Below are positions 45,292-54,324 of a stretch of 64,000 nucleotides of DNA, one piece after another. Under the pieces are notes generated by a model. That model had not been told where the DNA came from and ran no database searches. It saw nothing but the letters and a program-made list of their open reading frames with translations. A program made the position numbers and the translations under genes. The stretch comes from JANXVY01 sp040080145. Lineage in GTDB: Bacteria; Pseudomonadota; Alphaproteobacteria; Rhizobiales; Hyphomicrobiaceae. Each line of letters begins with the position of its first letter. The first letter of the stretch is position 1. Where the stretch lies: assembly GCA_040080145.1 (NCBI GenBank), contig JBEBJA010000004.1, forward strand, positions 1 through 64,000. The letters are read 5' to 3'.

Positions 45292-47610
45292 TTACTTCTT
45301 GCAGACCGGTGAGGCGTAGGCGCAGGTCACGCGGCCGTCTGCGCTGAAGTCGTAACGGACGCCGAGCGTGAAGAAGAAGTCGGTCTGGTTTTCCTTCGAT
45401 GCATCCTGCTGGCGTTGCGTCCACTTGGTGCCGGCTTCCATCTCGAAGTTGAGATCACGGGTCAAGGCATAATTGAACAGGACCGACGGCAGGACTGAGA
45501 ACTCCTGGAAGTTTGTCGTGTTGCCGTCTTGATAAGCGAACGCAACGCGGGGGCTGACACGCAGATCATTGGTCACGGGATAGCGCGCGCTGAAATCGGC
45601 AACGTAGAGGTTTGAATCCGCCCGGTTGGCGTAACGGATCCCGGCGATGTACATATCGCCGGTGGTGTAGAGGTCGGTGCCGATCAGCTGAGCTGAAGCG
45701 TAATAATCGGTGCCCGGCGACAGGGTTGCATCGACGCCGCCGGAACTGATAGTGCCGGAGATGCTGGCGACGGTACCGTCAACGCTGACCTGCAGATGAT
45801 CGTTGATAGGACGCGAGAACCCCAACGATGCGGCCTGATACGTCGCCGACCGATCGAGCGCAAGCTGGTCGACCTCGTCTTTGGTTTTGACCTTAAGCAG
45901 ATCGTAGAGCGTCACGAACGGCTGGCCCTGAAGGGCAGTCGTGGCCGAGAGGTAAGGTGCCTTACGGTAGTCGAGCGAGCCGTGGAATGTCGATTTGTCC
46001 GCGAGCGTCCAAGTGCCGTTGATGACGGCGGCATTCAAGGTTGCAAAATGGACGTCGTAGTCAAAGCTCGCGAGCACCGATTTGTCGGGTTGCAGATAGC
46101 GGAATTCCGCACCAATGGCTTGGCGATCCAAGAACGAGCGGTCACGCTGCTCGATGGCAAAGAGACTGGTTTCGACACCCCAGAACGCACCGAAATCGAC
46201 ACTCGCACCGTAGAACAGCTTTTCGTCCTTGAAGGGCTCATCCTTGCGGCGCTGGACCGGCGAGCCAACGACGGCGTTAAGGCGCACAGCCGGGTTCACC
46301 TGCCAGCTTGCCAATGCGCCGTCGAAGCGGCCAAGGACGCCGCCGGTATTGCGGGTCTGACGGCCAATCCGCGTCGTGACATCCCATTCCCGGATCATGG
46401 TTTCGAGATTGAGGGAGGCAACCGCGATGATGTCGTCATCTCCAAAGTTCGTGGAGGTGAGACTGTGTTCCTGGGTACCCGAGAAACGGAACTTCGACTT
46501 GATCGCAGGATCGCTCCAAGCGGCCACCACATCGAAACTGGACAACAAGACGTTGCGGTGAACTTGATGGTCATCCTTCGCACCGTTGACTTCGGGCGGC
46601 AGCGATGGATCGCGCAACGAACGGAAACTGTCGTCGCGATAGTAGAACGCCGAAGCACTGCCGGAAATGCTCCAGGTCGAACCGTTCGGAACTTTGCCAG
46701 TGCTACCCGTGTTTGACGACCGCAGCTTGCTGGAGTTACCACCTTCGGCAGTGATGATGCCCGCCAAGCGCTGGCGCACGCGGTCTCCGTCCTCGCCGGT
46801 GGAATGGCGGGTGAGGTAGTCTTCGTAGACAACGCGGGCCTGGGAATTCTGGCCGCTCTTTTGATACGCAACCCCCAGCAGCTCCTGAGCAGCGGCCGTA
46901 TCTGCGTGCCGCGGAAGTTCGATAACCTTAGTCAAAATGCGGATTGCGATTTCGAAATTGGATTTCTTGATTGCGGCTCGGGCTTCATCCATCCAGGCGG
47001 CGGCCTGACGCTGCTGGTTAGTTGTTGGAGTGCCTAAGGCTGGCGACGGAACTGCCACAATCGGAGCAAGCGGTCCGCCAGACACCTTCGTATTCCACGC
47101 ATCGGCGCTATCATACGGAAAAATGGGCTTGCAGTTGGGGGACGCCGTGTTGCCTGCGATGGCAACGATCATGCTCTCGAAATCGGCACCGGGACCGACG
47201 CGGTAACTGACGGGAGACTTGAACTGAATGCGCAACACCGGCCCGCCTTGGGCGGCGGCTTCGAACTCGATGCTGGCAATAGAGGTGGGCTGGTTATCGG
47301 GAGCACGCAGCGCCTCACGCTTAAGCAAAGCGAAAGCCGCAGCTTGAGCGCGGTCGACCGGCTGGATCGTAATGCGGAGTTCACTGCCCTGATCGACAGG
47401 AAAATGGCTCTGATAGCTGATGCGAAAGTTGAAATCGATTTTGACGATTTCGCATCCCTTGGAATTCGCCGCGCGCAGGCCCGACAGGGCCCGGTCGAGA
47501 ACCGGTTCCGCTGCAGCCATTGAGGTCAATGCGACACCAGCAGCCAGTGAGCCCAGCAGCACGGCAGTTGCGTTCAGGACCATCAGGGTGACTGAAAGAG
47601 TGCGAGGCAT
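45292..47610 (-). CDS. Outer-membrane TPR/beta-barrel protein, cluster B
   Basis: Product of 772 residues, paralogous to the protein at 24515-26881. Signal peptide 1-34 (ending MAAAEP), AMIN-like beta domain (CEIVKIDFNFRISYQSHFPV), TPR block (MDEARAAIKKSNFEIAIRIL; QARVVYEDYLTRHSTGEDGD) and a long beta-strand-rich C-terminal barrel; shared blocks include RIGRQTRNTGGVLGRFDGAL. It ends in a short Cys-containing tail (VTCAYASPVCKK). Start at 47610 has GGGGA about 8 nt upstream; another in-frame ATG at 47646 forms TGATG with the stop of the upstream 31-haem cytochrome, so the two are probably translationally coupled. That coupling supports a physical barrel-cytochrome pair. Confidence 0.82.
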   Translation of the reverse strand: MPRTLSVTLMVLNATAVLLGSLAAGVALTSMAAAEPVLDRALSGLRAANSKGCEIVKIDFNFRISYQSHFPVDQGSELRITIQPVDRAQAAAFALLKREALRAPDNQPTSIASIEFEAAAQGGPVLRIQFKSPVSYRVGPGADFESMIVAIAGNTASPNCKPIFPYDSADAWNTKVSGGPLAPIVAVPSPALGTPTTNQQRQAAAWMDEARAAIKKSNFEIAIRILTKVIELPRHADTAAAQELLGVAYQKSGQNSQARVVYEDYLTRHSTGEDGDRVRQRLAGIITAEGGNSSKLRSSNTGSTGKVPNGSTWSISGSASAFYYRDDSFRSLRDPSLPPEVNGAKDDHQVHRNVLLSSFDVVAAWSDPAIKSKFRFSGTQEHSLTSTNFGDDDIIAVASLNLETMIREWDVTTRIGRQTRNTGGVLGRFDGALASWQVNPAVRLNAVVGSPVQRRKDEPFKDEKLFYGASVDFGAFWGVETSLFAIEQRDRSFLDRQAIGAEFRYLQPDKSVLASFDYDVHFATLNAAVINGTWTLADKSTFHGSLDYRKAPYLSATTALQGQPFVTLYDLLKVKTKDEVDQLALDRSATYQAASLGFSRPINDHLQVSVDGTVASISGTISSGGVDATLSPGTDYYASAQLIGTDLYTTGDMYIAGIRYANRADSNLYVADFSARYPVTNDLRVSPRVAFAYQDGNTTNFQEFSVLPSVLFNYALTRDLNFEMEAGTKWTQRQQDASKENQTDFFFTLGVRYDFSADGRVTCAYASPVCKK

Positions 47611-47645
47611 GGTTTCAGTCCCCAGGGTTTCATCGTGTGGTGTCA

Positions 47646-49937
47646 TCAATGGCTCCAGCTCCCAGCTTTGCGATGGCAGGACTCGCACGGTGCCGTCGTC
47701 TTGGGATGATCTTTGGGTTTGCCCTCGGCAAAAGTGCCGTTGTGGCAGGAAGCGCAGCCGCTCACGATCCCGGTATGGCTCATCTTTGCGCCAGAGAAGG
47801 TGATGGTGCTCTTGTGGCAGGTTTCGCACGGCGTCGTCGTCGGGAAGTGAGACGTGGGCTTGCCCATGGCCGTTGACCCGTTGTGACACGTCGCACAGTT
47901 GGTCGCGTTCGACGGATGGACGAAGGACGCACCCGAGAAGCTCACTGTACTCTTGTGACACGTTTCGCAAGGAGAACTCGTGGCGACGTGGTTGCCAGGT
48001 TTGCCAAGGGCCGTTGAGCCGTTGTGGCAGGTCGCACAGCTCGTCGCGTTGGCGGGGTGCACGAACTTGGCACCGGAGAAACTGACCGTGCTCTTGTGGC
48101 ACGTTTCGCACGCCGCACTCGTCGTAACGTGGTTCGTAGGCTTACCCGTTGCAGTCTTGCCGTTGTGGCACGTCGCGCAGCTGGTCGCGTTCGCCGGGTG
48201 AACGAACTTGGCACCGGAGAAACTGACCGTGCTCTTGTGGCACGTTTCGCAGGCAGCAGTCGTCGAAACGTGCGACGTAGGTTTGCCGGTGGCTGTTGTG
48301 CCATTGTGGCAGTTGGCGCAGCCCGTCACGTTGGCTGGATGGACGAAGGACGCGCCGGCGAAGCTTGACGTGCTCTTGTGGCAAGACTCGCAGGCAGCAC
48401 TCGTCGAAACATGCGTGGCCGGTTTGCCCGTGGCGGTCTTGCCGTTATGGCAAGTGGCACAGCCGGTCACGTTTGCCGGGTGAACGTAGGATGCACCTGA
48501 GAAACTGACCGTGCTCTTGTGGCAGGACTCGCAGGCAGCGTTGGTCGCAACATGGGTCGCCGGTTTGCCGGTGGCCGTCGTGCCGTTGTGGCATGTCGCG
48601 CAGCTGGTCACGTTCGCCGGATGGACGAAGGACGCACCCGAGAAGGAGGCCGTGCTCTTGTGGCAGGTCTCGCACGCCGCCGCAGTAACGACATGGCTCG
48701 CGGACTTGCCCTTCGCGGTTTTGCCGTTATGGCAGCTCGCGCAGTTGGTGACGTTCGCCGGATGAACGAAGGACGCACCCGAGAAGGAGGTCGTGCTCTT
48801 GTGGCAAGTTTCGCAGGCAGCAGTCGTCGCAACGTGGGTCGCCGACTTGCCCTTCGCCGTCGTGCCGTTATGGCAGCTCGCGCAGTTGGTGACGTTCGCC
48901 GGATGAACGAAGGATGCACCCGAGAAGGAGGTCGTGCTCTTGTGGCAGGTCTCGCACGCCGCAGTCGTCGCAACGTGGGTCGCCGACTTGCCCTTCGCCG
49001 TCGTGCCGTTATGGCAGCTCGCGCAGTTGGTGACGTTCGCTGGGTGAGCAAACTTTGCGCCGGCAAAGCTGACCGTATTCGTGTGACAGGTTTCGCACGC
49101 CGCAGTCGTCGCAACGTGGCTCGCAGACTTGCCCTTCGCCGTCGTGCCGTTATGGCAGCTCGCGCAGTTGGTGACATTCGCTGGATGAACGAAGGACGCA
49201 CCGGAGAAGGAGACCGTGCTCTTGTGGCAGGTCTCGCACGCCGCAGTCGTTGCAACGTGGCTCGCCGACTTACCCTTCGCCGTCGTGCCGTTATGGCAGC
49301 TCGCGCAGTTGGTGACATTCGCTGGGTGAGCAAACTTTGCGCCGGCAAAGCTGACCGTATTCGTGTGGCAGGTCTCGCACGCCGCAGTCGTCGCAACGTG
49401 GCTCGCCGACTTACCCTTCGCCGTCGTGCCGTTGTGGCAGCTGGCGCAGTTGGTCACGTTGGCGGGATGGGCGAACTTCGCAGCGGCAAAGGTTGATGTG
49501 CTTGTGTGGCAAGTCTGGCAGGGCGCGGTGGTGACTATGTGGCGTGCTGACTTGGTGCGGGCGATGGTGCCGTTATGGCAACTCGCACAGGCACCAACTG
49601 CCTGCTTGTGATCCATTCGAATATCGCGAAATGTTCCCACCACGTGGCACGTTTCGCAGCGCCCGGTCGTTGCGGGATGGGAAGCCGTCTTGCCGATGGA
49701 GACGGTACCATTATGGCAATCAGCGCAACGCTGCGATGTGCCTTTGAAGCGGCCGCCAACGTGGCAGGTGGCACAGTCGGCGCTCGCATGAGGGCCGATC
49801 AGGGGAAAGCCGGTGCGGCCGTGATCAAAGCCACTATTGCCGCCAGCAGCATTCGCGGGAGCGGCGGAAGCAATTGCAAAAATAGCGGCAAAAATCGCCG
49901 CCATCCAACATGAAATCTGGTATCGGCCTCGCGTCAA
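47646..49937 (-). CDS. 31-haem c-type cytochrome, cluster B
   Basis: Product of 763 residues with a signal peptide (ending APANAA) and 31 CXXCH motifs by hand count. After an N-terminal part like that of the 18-haem proteins (FDHGRTGFPLIGPH), the chain is a regular tandem of about 47-residue units, each with two haems: CASCHNGTTAKGKSA then CETCHKSTVSFSGASF, and FVHPANVTN between units. It is the positional and structural counterpart of the giant cytochrome of cluster A, one third as long. Start is TTG at 49937 with AGGGGG 7 nt upstream. Its stop touches the barrel gene start. Role inferred: surface or periplasmic electron wire. Confidence 0.92.
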   Translation of the reverse strand: MTRGRYQISCWMAAIFAAIFAIASAAPANAAGGNSGFDHGRTGFPLIGPHASADCATCHVGGRFKGTSQRCADCHNGTVSIGKTASHPATTGRCETCHVVGTFRDIRMDHKQAVGACASCHNGTIARTKSARHIVTTAPCQTCHTSTSTFAAAKFAHPANVTNCASCHNGTTAKGKSASHVATTAACETCHTNTVSFAGAKFAHPANVTNCASCHNGTTAKGKSASHVATTAACETCHKSTVSFSGASFVHPANVTNCASCHNGTTAKGKSASHVATTAACETCHTNTVSFAGAKFAHPANVTNCASCHNGTTAKGKSATHVATTAACETCHKSTTSFSGASFVHPANVTNCASCHNGTTAKGKSATHVATTAACETCHKSTTSFSGASFVHPANVTNCASCHNGKTAKGKSASHVVTAAACETCHKSTASFSGASFVHPANVTSCATCHNGTTATGKPATHVATNAACESCHKSTVSFSGASYVHPANVTGCATCHNGKTATGKPATHVSTSAACESCHKSTSSFAGASFVHPANVTGCANCHNGTTATGKPTSHVSTTAACETCHKSTVSFSGAKFVHPANATSCATCHNGKTATGKPTNHVTTSAACETCHKSTVSFSGAKFVHPANATSCATCHNGSTALGKPGNHVATSSPCETCHKSTVSFSGASFVHPSNATNCATCHNGSTAMGKPTSHFPTTTPCETCHKSTITFSGAKMSHTGIVSGCASCHNGTFAEGKPKDHPKTTAPCESCHRKAGSWSH
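47700..49480 (-). repeat. Near-identical 141-bp di-haem coding repeats
   Basis: Around twelve in-frame units of about 141 bp. Those at roughly 48600-49450 are almost identical in DNA sequence, while units towards the C-terminus have diverged. This suggests recent expansion at the N-terminal side and possible length variation between strains. Confidence 0.9.
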
Positions 49938-50257
49938 AATAGGGCCCCCTCCGCATGGTTTGCTTACAGATCATGACCGCGCGACGCACATGTTGCGCCG
50001 GGAAGACTTGAGCCAGCTCGAAAGCTGGCCCGGATCTGATTTTCAACGCATCAACATCCCAATTCAGGGGGCGGTACACTGCCATCCTGTATTGACATTC
50101 TGGTGCGATAACGAGCGGATCGAGCAGATTATTCCGCCCAGCACTTCGGGAGTGAGATCAAATTAATACTTTTGTGCCTATCGGCTTCGTCCGGTGACCG
50201 CGAAAACACAGCATCGCAGCCTATCAAACGAAGTGGCGAAACTTCTGCGGACGGGTA
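49938..50257. other. Spacer upstream of the 31-haem gene
   Basis: 320 bp with no supported gene. It contains a 7-bp stem with 4-nt loop (GCCAGCT/AGCTGGC, 50012-50029) that would lie in the 5' leader of the 31-haem mRNA, and AT-rich DNA near 50155-50170. A promoter for the cytochrome-barrel pair is likely here but not identified. Confidence 0.4.
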
Positions 50258-51628
50258 TTAGCGTCCAGTACCTCGTTGTTTGAAGGTCGCCGTCGTGTGG
50301 CATTGATCGCAGGTCCGGCCAAATGCTCCGCTGTGTACGTCGTCGCCGCTGTGGCAGCTATGACACGTTGTACCGAGTTGGATTTTAGGTACGGCCTTCG
50401 CCGTGTGACATGCATGACAATCAAGGCCCTGGTGCGCCCCTGTCAGCGCAAACTTGGTTTGCTTTGCGTGGTCGAATCGCCAGAACGCCCAGCCATTGGG
50501 ATTATGACAAACGCTGCACGTCGCACCCAACCGGCCTTCGTGCCGCGTGTCTTTGTGGCAGGCTTGGCAAGCAAGCGCCGTATCCTTGAACCGTTGCGAG
50601 CGGTGACATTCTTCGCAAGGAACACGGGCATGGAGCCCAACGAGCGGAAACCTTGTCACGTCGTGGTCAAATTCGACCTTTTGGCGCCAACCGGATTCCT
50701 TGTGACACTGCTCGCATTTCGTACCAAGCTGGCCCTTATGCGGGTCGCTTTTCGCATGGCAGCCCGAGCACGTCACTGGCAACTTATCCTTGTAGAGATC
50801 GCCCAAGTGGCAGGCTTCACATTTCGCCTTGGCGTGCAGTCCCCGCAGCGGGAATTTCGTTGCCTTGTCGTGATCAAAGTTGATGACGCTCCATTTCTCG
50901 TTGGTGTGACACGTGTTGCATTTGGGGCCGTATTTCCCGGCGTGTTTGTCTTGCAGAGTGTGACAAGAAACGCAGGTGAGCGCGAGCCCGGTATACCGTT
51001 CTCCGGCATGGCAACTGGCGCAGACAACCTTCTGGTGCGCACCAAGCAGCGGGAATTTCGTTTTGGCGTGGTCAAAGGTTTTTGTCTGCCGCCACACATC
51101 TTCATTGTGGCACTTGTCGCAGGCGTCGCCGAGCCGGTTCTTATGCGGATCAGCCAGCTTGTGACAGTCCACGCAGCGGCTGGGAGCGGCACGATAGGGC
51201 TTTTTCTCAACATGGCAGCCGATGCAGGCCGTTGTGCGGTGCGCACCCTTCAAGTCGAAGTTTGTCATCTTGTGATCAAAAGTTTCTCGATCAAGCAACA
51301 CGATCTTGGCATCGCGGCCTTTGTGATCGGTATGACAGACCTTGCAGTCAGCCGTTGCGGCATCGCGATTGCGGCCGTGAAAGCCTTTTGACTGCCGCCG
51401 GTCGGCGTCGATGGGTTTATGACAACTGAGGCAAAGCCCGGACTGGGCTTGCCGTGAGCCCGGCAAATGACATTTGGCGCACTCCCCCTCGACCTTGACA
51501 TGGCCTTCGATAACGGGACCGGGATTGACAAGTTTTTCAAACAGCGACTGGCCGCTGGCGATTGACGCGCCCGCCAGCGCCGACAACGCCGCAGCGAGAA
51601 GAAAATGGACCCACGAAAGCCTGAGCAA
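50258..51628 (-). CDS. 18-haem periplasmic c-type cytochrome, cluster B
   Basis: Product of 456 residues with signal peptide (FLLAAALSALAGASIASGQ) and 18 CXXCH motifs by hand count. It aligns along its length with the protein at 35416-36792: SLFEKLVNPGPVIEGHVK here against NPFERLVMPGPLIEGHAK there, and the same FPLxGxH repeats. I chose the TTG at 51628 because AGGGA lies 6 nt upstream, the signal peptide begins immediately and the length then equals its paralogue; the open frame to 51832 overlaps the upstream gene. It lies 11 nt downstream of the membrane protein gene. Confidence 0.88.
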   Translation of the reverse strand: MLRLSWVHFLLAAALSALAGASIASGQSLFEKLVNPGPVIEGHVKVEGECAKCHLPGSRQAQSGLCLSCHKPIDADRRQSKGFHGRNRDAATADCKVCHTDHKGRDAKIVLLDRETFDHKMTNFDLKGAHRTTACIGCHVEKKPYRAAPSRCVDCHKLADPHKNRLGDACDKCHNEDVWRQTKTFDHAKTKFPLLGAHQKVVCASCHAGERYTGLALTCVSCHTLQDKHAGKYGPKCNTCHTNEKWSVINFDHDKATKFPLRGLHAKAKCEACHLGDLYKDKLPVTCSGCHAKSDPHKGQLGTKCEQCHKESGWRQKVEFDHDVTRFPLVGLHARVPCEECHRSQRFKDTALACQACHKDTRHEGRLGATCSVCHNPNGWAFWRFDHAKQTKFALTGAHQGLDCHACHTAKAVPKIQLGTTCHSCHSGDDVHSGAFGRTCDQCHTTATFKQRGTGR

Positions 51629-51639
51629 AGTGCGTCCCT

Positions 51640-52632
51640 TCAGAACGTGTGGACGGCAATGACATGCAGCGTCGCCGTTAGAATGAGGAGAATGAACAGC
51701 GGCAGATGCAGCACATGCCACAATGCAAACAAGCGCTCGAACACGGCAAAAGCGGCCGCACGCCTCACAGCCGCAAAATAACTTTTGAGGTGGCCCCGCA
51801 CCTGCGCCCGTTGACGGCCCCGCATCCACCACGACCAGCCTTGGTCGCGGGCTTGGACGGCAATCATCTCATCGGCATGTGCCATCACTTGACGGCGGCA
51901 ACGCCTCGTGCGCCACGGCAGCGCCAGCAGCACTCCAGCACTCGCAAGCATGCTGCCCCTGGGACGGGTCGCTTCATGGGAGAAGGCCGCAAGAGCCGCC
52001 TGGATTTCCTTAGCCTGGGGAAGGTCGTCGCCGAGTTCTTGCTGCCAGCTTTGGGCATCCGCCAGAACGTCGTCGATTGCCGCACGGCGGCCATACAGGC
52101 CTAAGTGGATTTTTCCGTATAGATAACGCCCGCCCAGACCGCTGATGGCAACCGTGAGCATCGAAACGAGTGCGACGTTTGAGTTCATCGACCCAAATTT
52201 GAAGTTGGCGTGGTACAGTATAAGAATTGGCCCGAGCAAACCCAGCAGCATGTGAATTTTAAACCACGCACTCACTGACCCGAAGTACCTCAAAATGGAG
52301 AAGCGCTTGCGGAGCGGATAGAGCAGCAGCAGAAGCATCGCAACGCCACCCGCAATTCCAAGCCAATAGCCGGTTCCCTTTTCAGGCGTGAGATGGCCCT
52401 CGTCGCGACCCACCCAGCCGAACCAAAGCGCGGCAAGGCAGGCGACCGCAACGGCAAGAGAAGGGACACGGCCAAGCCAGCGCTTGATGACGGAAACATC
52501 GCGCTTTGGGCGTCTTGGCCTGCTAGCTCCCGGCCTTGGCGCGGGGGACTGCGGCGGACGAGCCTGACCGGGCAGCGCATCAGCAAAACCGACGCGATGG
52601 ACCTGCGAACTTGCAGCAAGTGAATTTGGCAC
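51640..52632 (-). CDS. His-rich five-helix inner-membrane protein, cluster B
   Basis: Product of 330 residues, paralogue of the protein at 36802-37800. Same plan: variable Pro/Arg-rich N-terminus, helices near 90-110 and 117-140, WFKIHMLLGLLGPILILYHANF, a fourth helix (VALVSMLTVAISGLGGRYLY), a charged middle part, and a last helix LWHVLHLPLFILLILTATLH ending IAVHTF. The conserved intramembrane His residues are candidate haem b ligands. The GTG at 52632 follows AGGGGG with 4-nt spacing and gives a length matching the paralogue; an upstream frame to 52746 is not needed. Confidence 0.75.
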   Translation of the reverse strand: MPNSLAASSQVHRVGFADALPGQARPPQSPAPRPGASRPRRPKRDVSVIKRWLGRVPSLAVAVACLAALWFGWVGRDEGHLTPEKGTGYWLGIAGGVAMLLLLLYPLRKRFSILRYFGSVSAWFKIHMLLGLLGPILILYHANFKFGSMNSNVALVSMLTVAISGLGGRYLYGKIHLGLYGRRAAIDDVLADAQSWQQELGDDLPQAKEIQAALAAFSHEATRPRGSMLASAGVLLALPWRTRRCRRQVMAHADEMIAVQARDQGWSWWMRGRQRAQVRGHLKSYFAAVRRAAAFAVFERLFALWHVLHLPLFILLILTATLHVIAVHTF

Positions 52633-53019
52633 AATACCCCCTGACAATAGGACGACGGACTCCGAGCGCAAAACCAATATGGCGCTGGATGAAACGGACG
52701 GACGAAGGGGTATGAATCGAACCGCGCCACTTAACTGGCCACGCAAACTGGCTTTTTTGTGTCAGCACGTTGGTGCCAGCACGCAAGTATAAAATTAATT
52801 GAAAATCGAGCGGAATAGATCCCGTCACCAGCCGTTTTCGAGCTGGGTATGTATCGAACGCACGGAGGTTGCCTGTTTCGATGGGCAATTCAACAAACAA
52901 CCTGCGGCTGGAGGCGATCGCAAGCAATTTGCAGCATCGCCTCTGCATTGAGCGGTTGGAGCGCGTCGCCGCGTCCACGCGCTGAAATGCATGCCTGCTG
53001 CCAATAGCGAGGCTTTGGA
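52633..53019. other. Divergent promoter region of cluster B
   Basis: 387 bp between the minus-strand cytochrome operon and the plus-strand oxidoreductase. No supported gene. A short AT-rich stretch near 52785-52810 may belong to a promoter. In cluster A this position is occupied by the four ccm genes, so the two clusters differ by that insertion or loss. Confidence 0.4.
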
Positions 53020-54324
53020 TTGACTTCGGATTCGACACTTTACGTTTATGCCGCCGCACTGGCGTCGGTATGGTTTGGCTATTCTGCATTGCGCATGCGG
53101 TGGGAACGGTCGAGCAAAATCATCCGCAAGGCGGCCCTAGAGGCTGGCCTGAGTGAACCTGCTTCGCTTCATCCACAGATTGATCCGGCTAAGTGCCTGG
53201 GTTGTACGGCGTGCCTTCGGGTCTGCCCTGAAGGTGACATTCTCGGATTGATCAACGGCCGGGCCGAGCTTATCGAGCCGGCCAACTGCATTGGCCACGG
53301 GGCGTGCAAGACCGCCTGCCCGCAAGGAGCAATCACGTTGGTGTTTGGGACGGCGACACGAGGGGTAGATATTCCCCTGGTCGCACCCGATTTTCAGACC
53401 AATGTGAAAGGTCTCTATATCGCTGGCGAATTGGGCGGCATGGGGCTGATTCGCAACGCAATCGAACAAGGGCGGCAAGCCGTGAACGAGATTGCCAAGC
53501 TCGGCGGCCTGAGACAGCCCAACATGCTCGATCTCGTGATCGTCGGCAGCGGCCCAGCTGGATTTGCGGCAAGCCTGGCTGCAACCGAAAAGGGACTGCG
53601 GTTCGTTACCATCGAACAGGAAACTTTCGGTGGAACGGTTGCACACTTTCCGCGCGGCAAGCTGGTCATGACTGCACCGGCCACGCTGCCGATCGTAGGT
53701 AAAATGAACTTCAAGGAAGTCAGCAAGGAAGAGTTGCTCGACTTTTGGGAAAGTGCTGCCAAGACGGCAAAACTGAAGGTCCAATACGGGGAACGGGTCG
53801 ACAGCATAGCACCCAATGGCGGCGGCTTTCTCGTCACGACAACCAAGGGCACGTATTCAGCGCGAGCCGTCCTGTTGGCCATCGGGCGGCGCGGCACACC
53901 TCGGCGGCTTGAAGTTCCCGGCGAAGAACAGTCAAAGGTCGTCTACCGGCTCATCGACGCGCAACAATACCGCGGCAAGCATGTGTTGGTCGTGGGCGGA
54001 GGCGACAGTGCACTCGAAGCGGCGGCGAGCATAGCCGGCGAGCCCGGAACGACGGTAACGCTATCCTACAGGGGCGATGCATTCGCCCGCGCCAAGGCCA
54101 AGAACCGGCAGCGGTTCGATCAAGCCGTCGCAGCGGGCCGCATCAAGGTTTTGATGGCATCAAAGATTGAACGGATTGGCACGAGCGACGTCGACGTCGT
54201 CTGGCAAAAAAAGCCCCTCCGACTGCCCAACGATGCCGTGATCGTATGTGCCGGCGGAATTTTACCGACAGCATTCTTGAAGAGCCTTGGCATAGAGGTA
54301 GAGACCAAACATGGCACCGCTTAA
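53020..54324 (+). CDS. Membrane-anchored ferredoxin / FAD / NAD(P) oxidoreductase, cluster B
   Basis: Product of 434 residues, paralogue of 42625-43941 with the same plan: N-terminal anchor (YVYAAALASVWFGYSALR), ferredoxin domain (CLGCTACLRVCP and CIGHGACKTACP), FAD motif LVIVGSGPAGFAASLAA and NAD(P) motif VLVVGGGDSALEAAASI. The block GGTVAHFPRGKLVMTAPATL is nearly identical in both. The second Fe-S motif again has His in the second Cys position. Start is TTG with GAGG 7 nt upstream. The following ankyrin gene begins 14 nt before its stop. The reaction is inferred to be NAD(P)H-linked electron exchange with the membrane partner. Confidence 0.9.
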   Translation: MTSDSTLYVYAAALASVWFGYSALRMRWERSSKIIRKAALEAGLSEPASLHPQIDPAKCLGCTACLRVCPEGDILGLINGRAELIEPANCIGHGACKTACPQGAITLVFGTATRGVDIPLVAPDFQTNVKGLYIAGELGGMGLIRNAIEQGRQAVNEIAKLGGLRQPNMLDLVIVGSGPAGFAASLAATEKGLRFVTIEQETFGGTVAHFPRGKLVMTAPATLPIVGKMNFKEVSKEELLDFWESAAKTAKLKVQYGERVDSIAPNGGGFLVTTTKGTYSARAVLLAIGRRGTPRRLEVPGEEQSKVVYRLIDAQQYRGKHVLVVGGGDSALEAAASIAGEPGTTVTLSYRGDAFARAKAKNRQRFDQAVAAGRIKVLMASKIERIGTSDVDVVWQKKPLRLPNDAVIVCAGGILPTAFLKSLGIEVETKHGTA

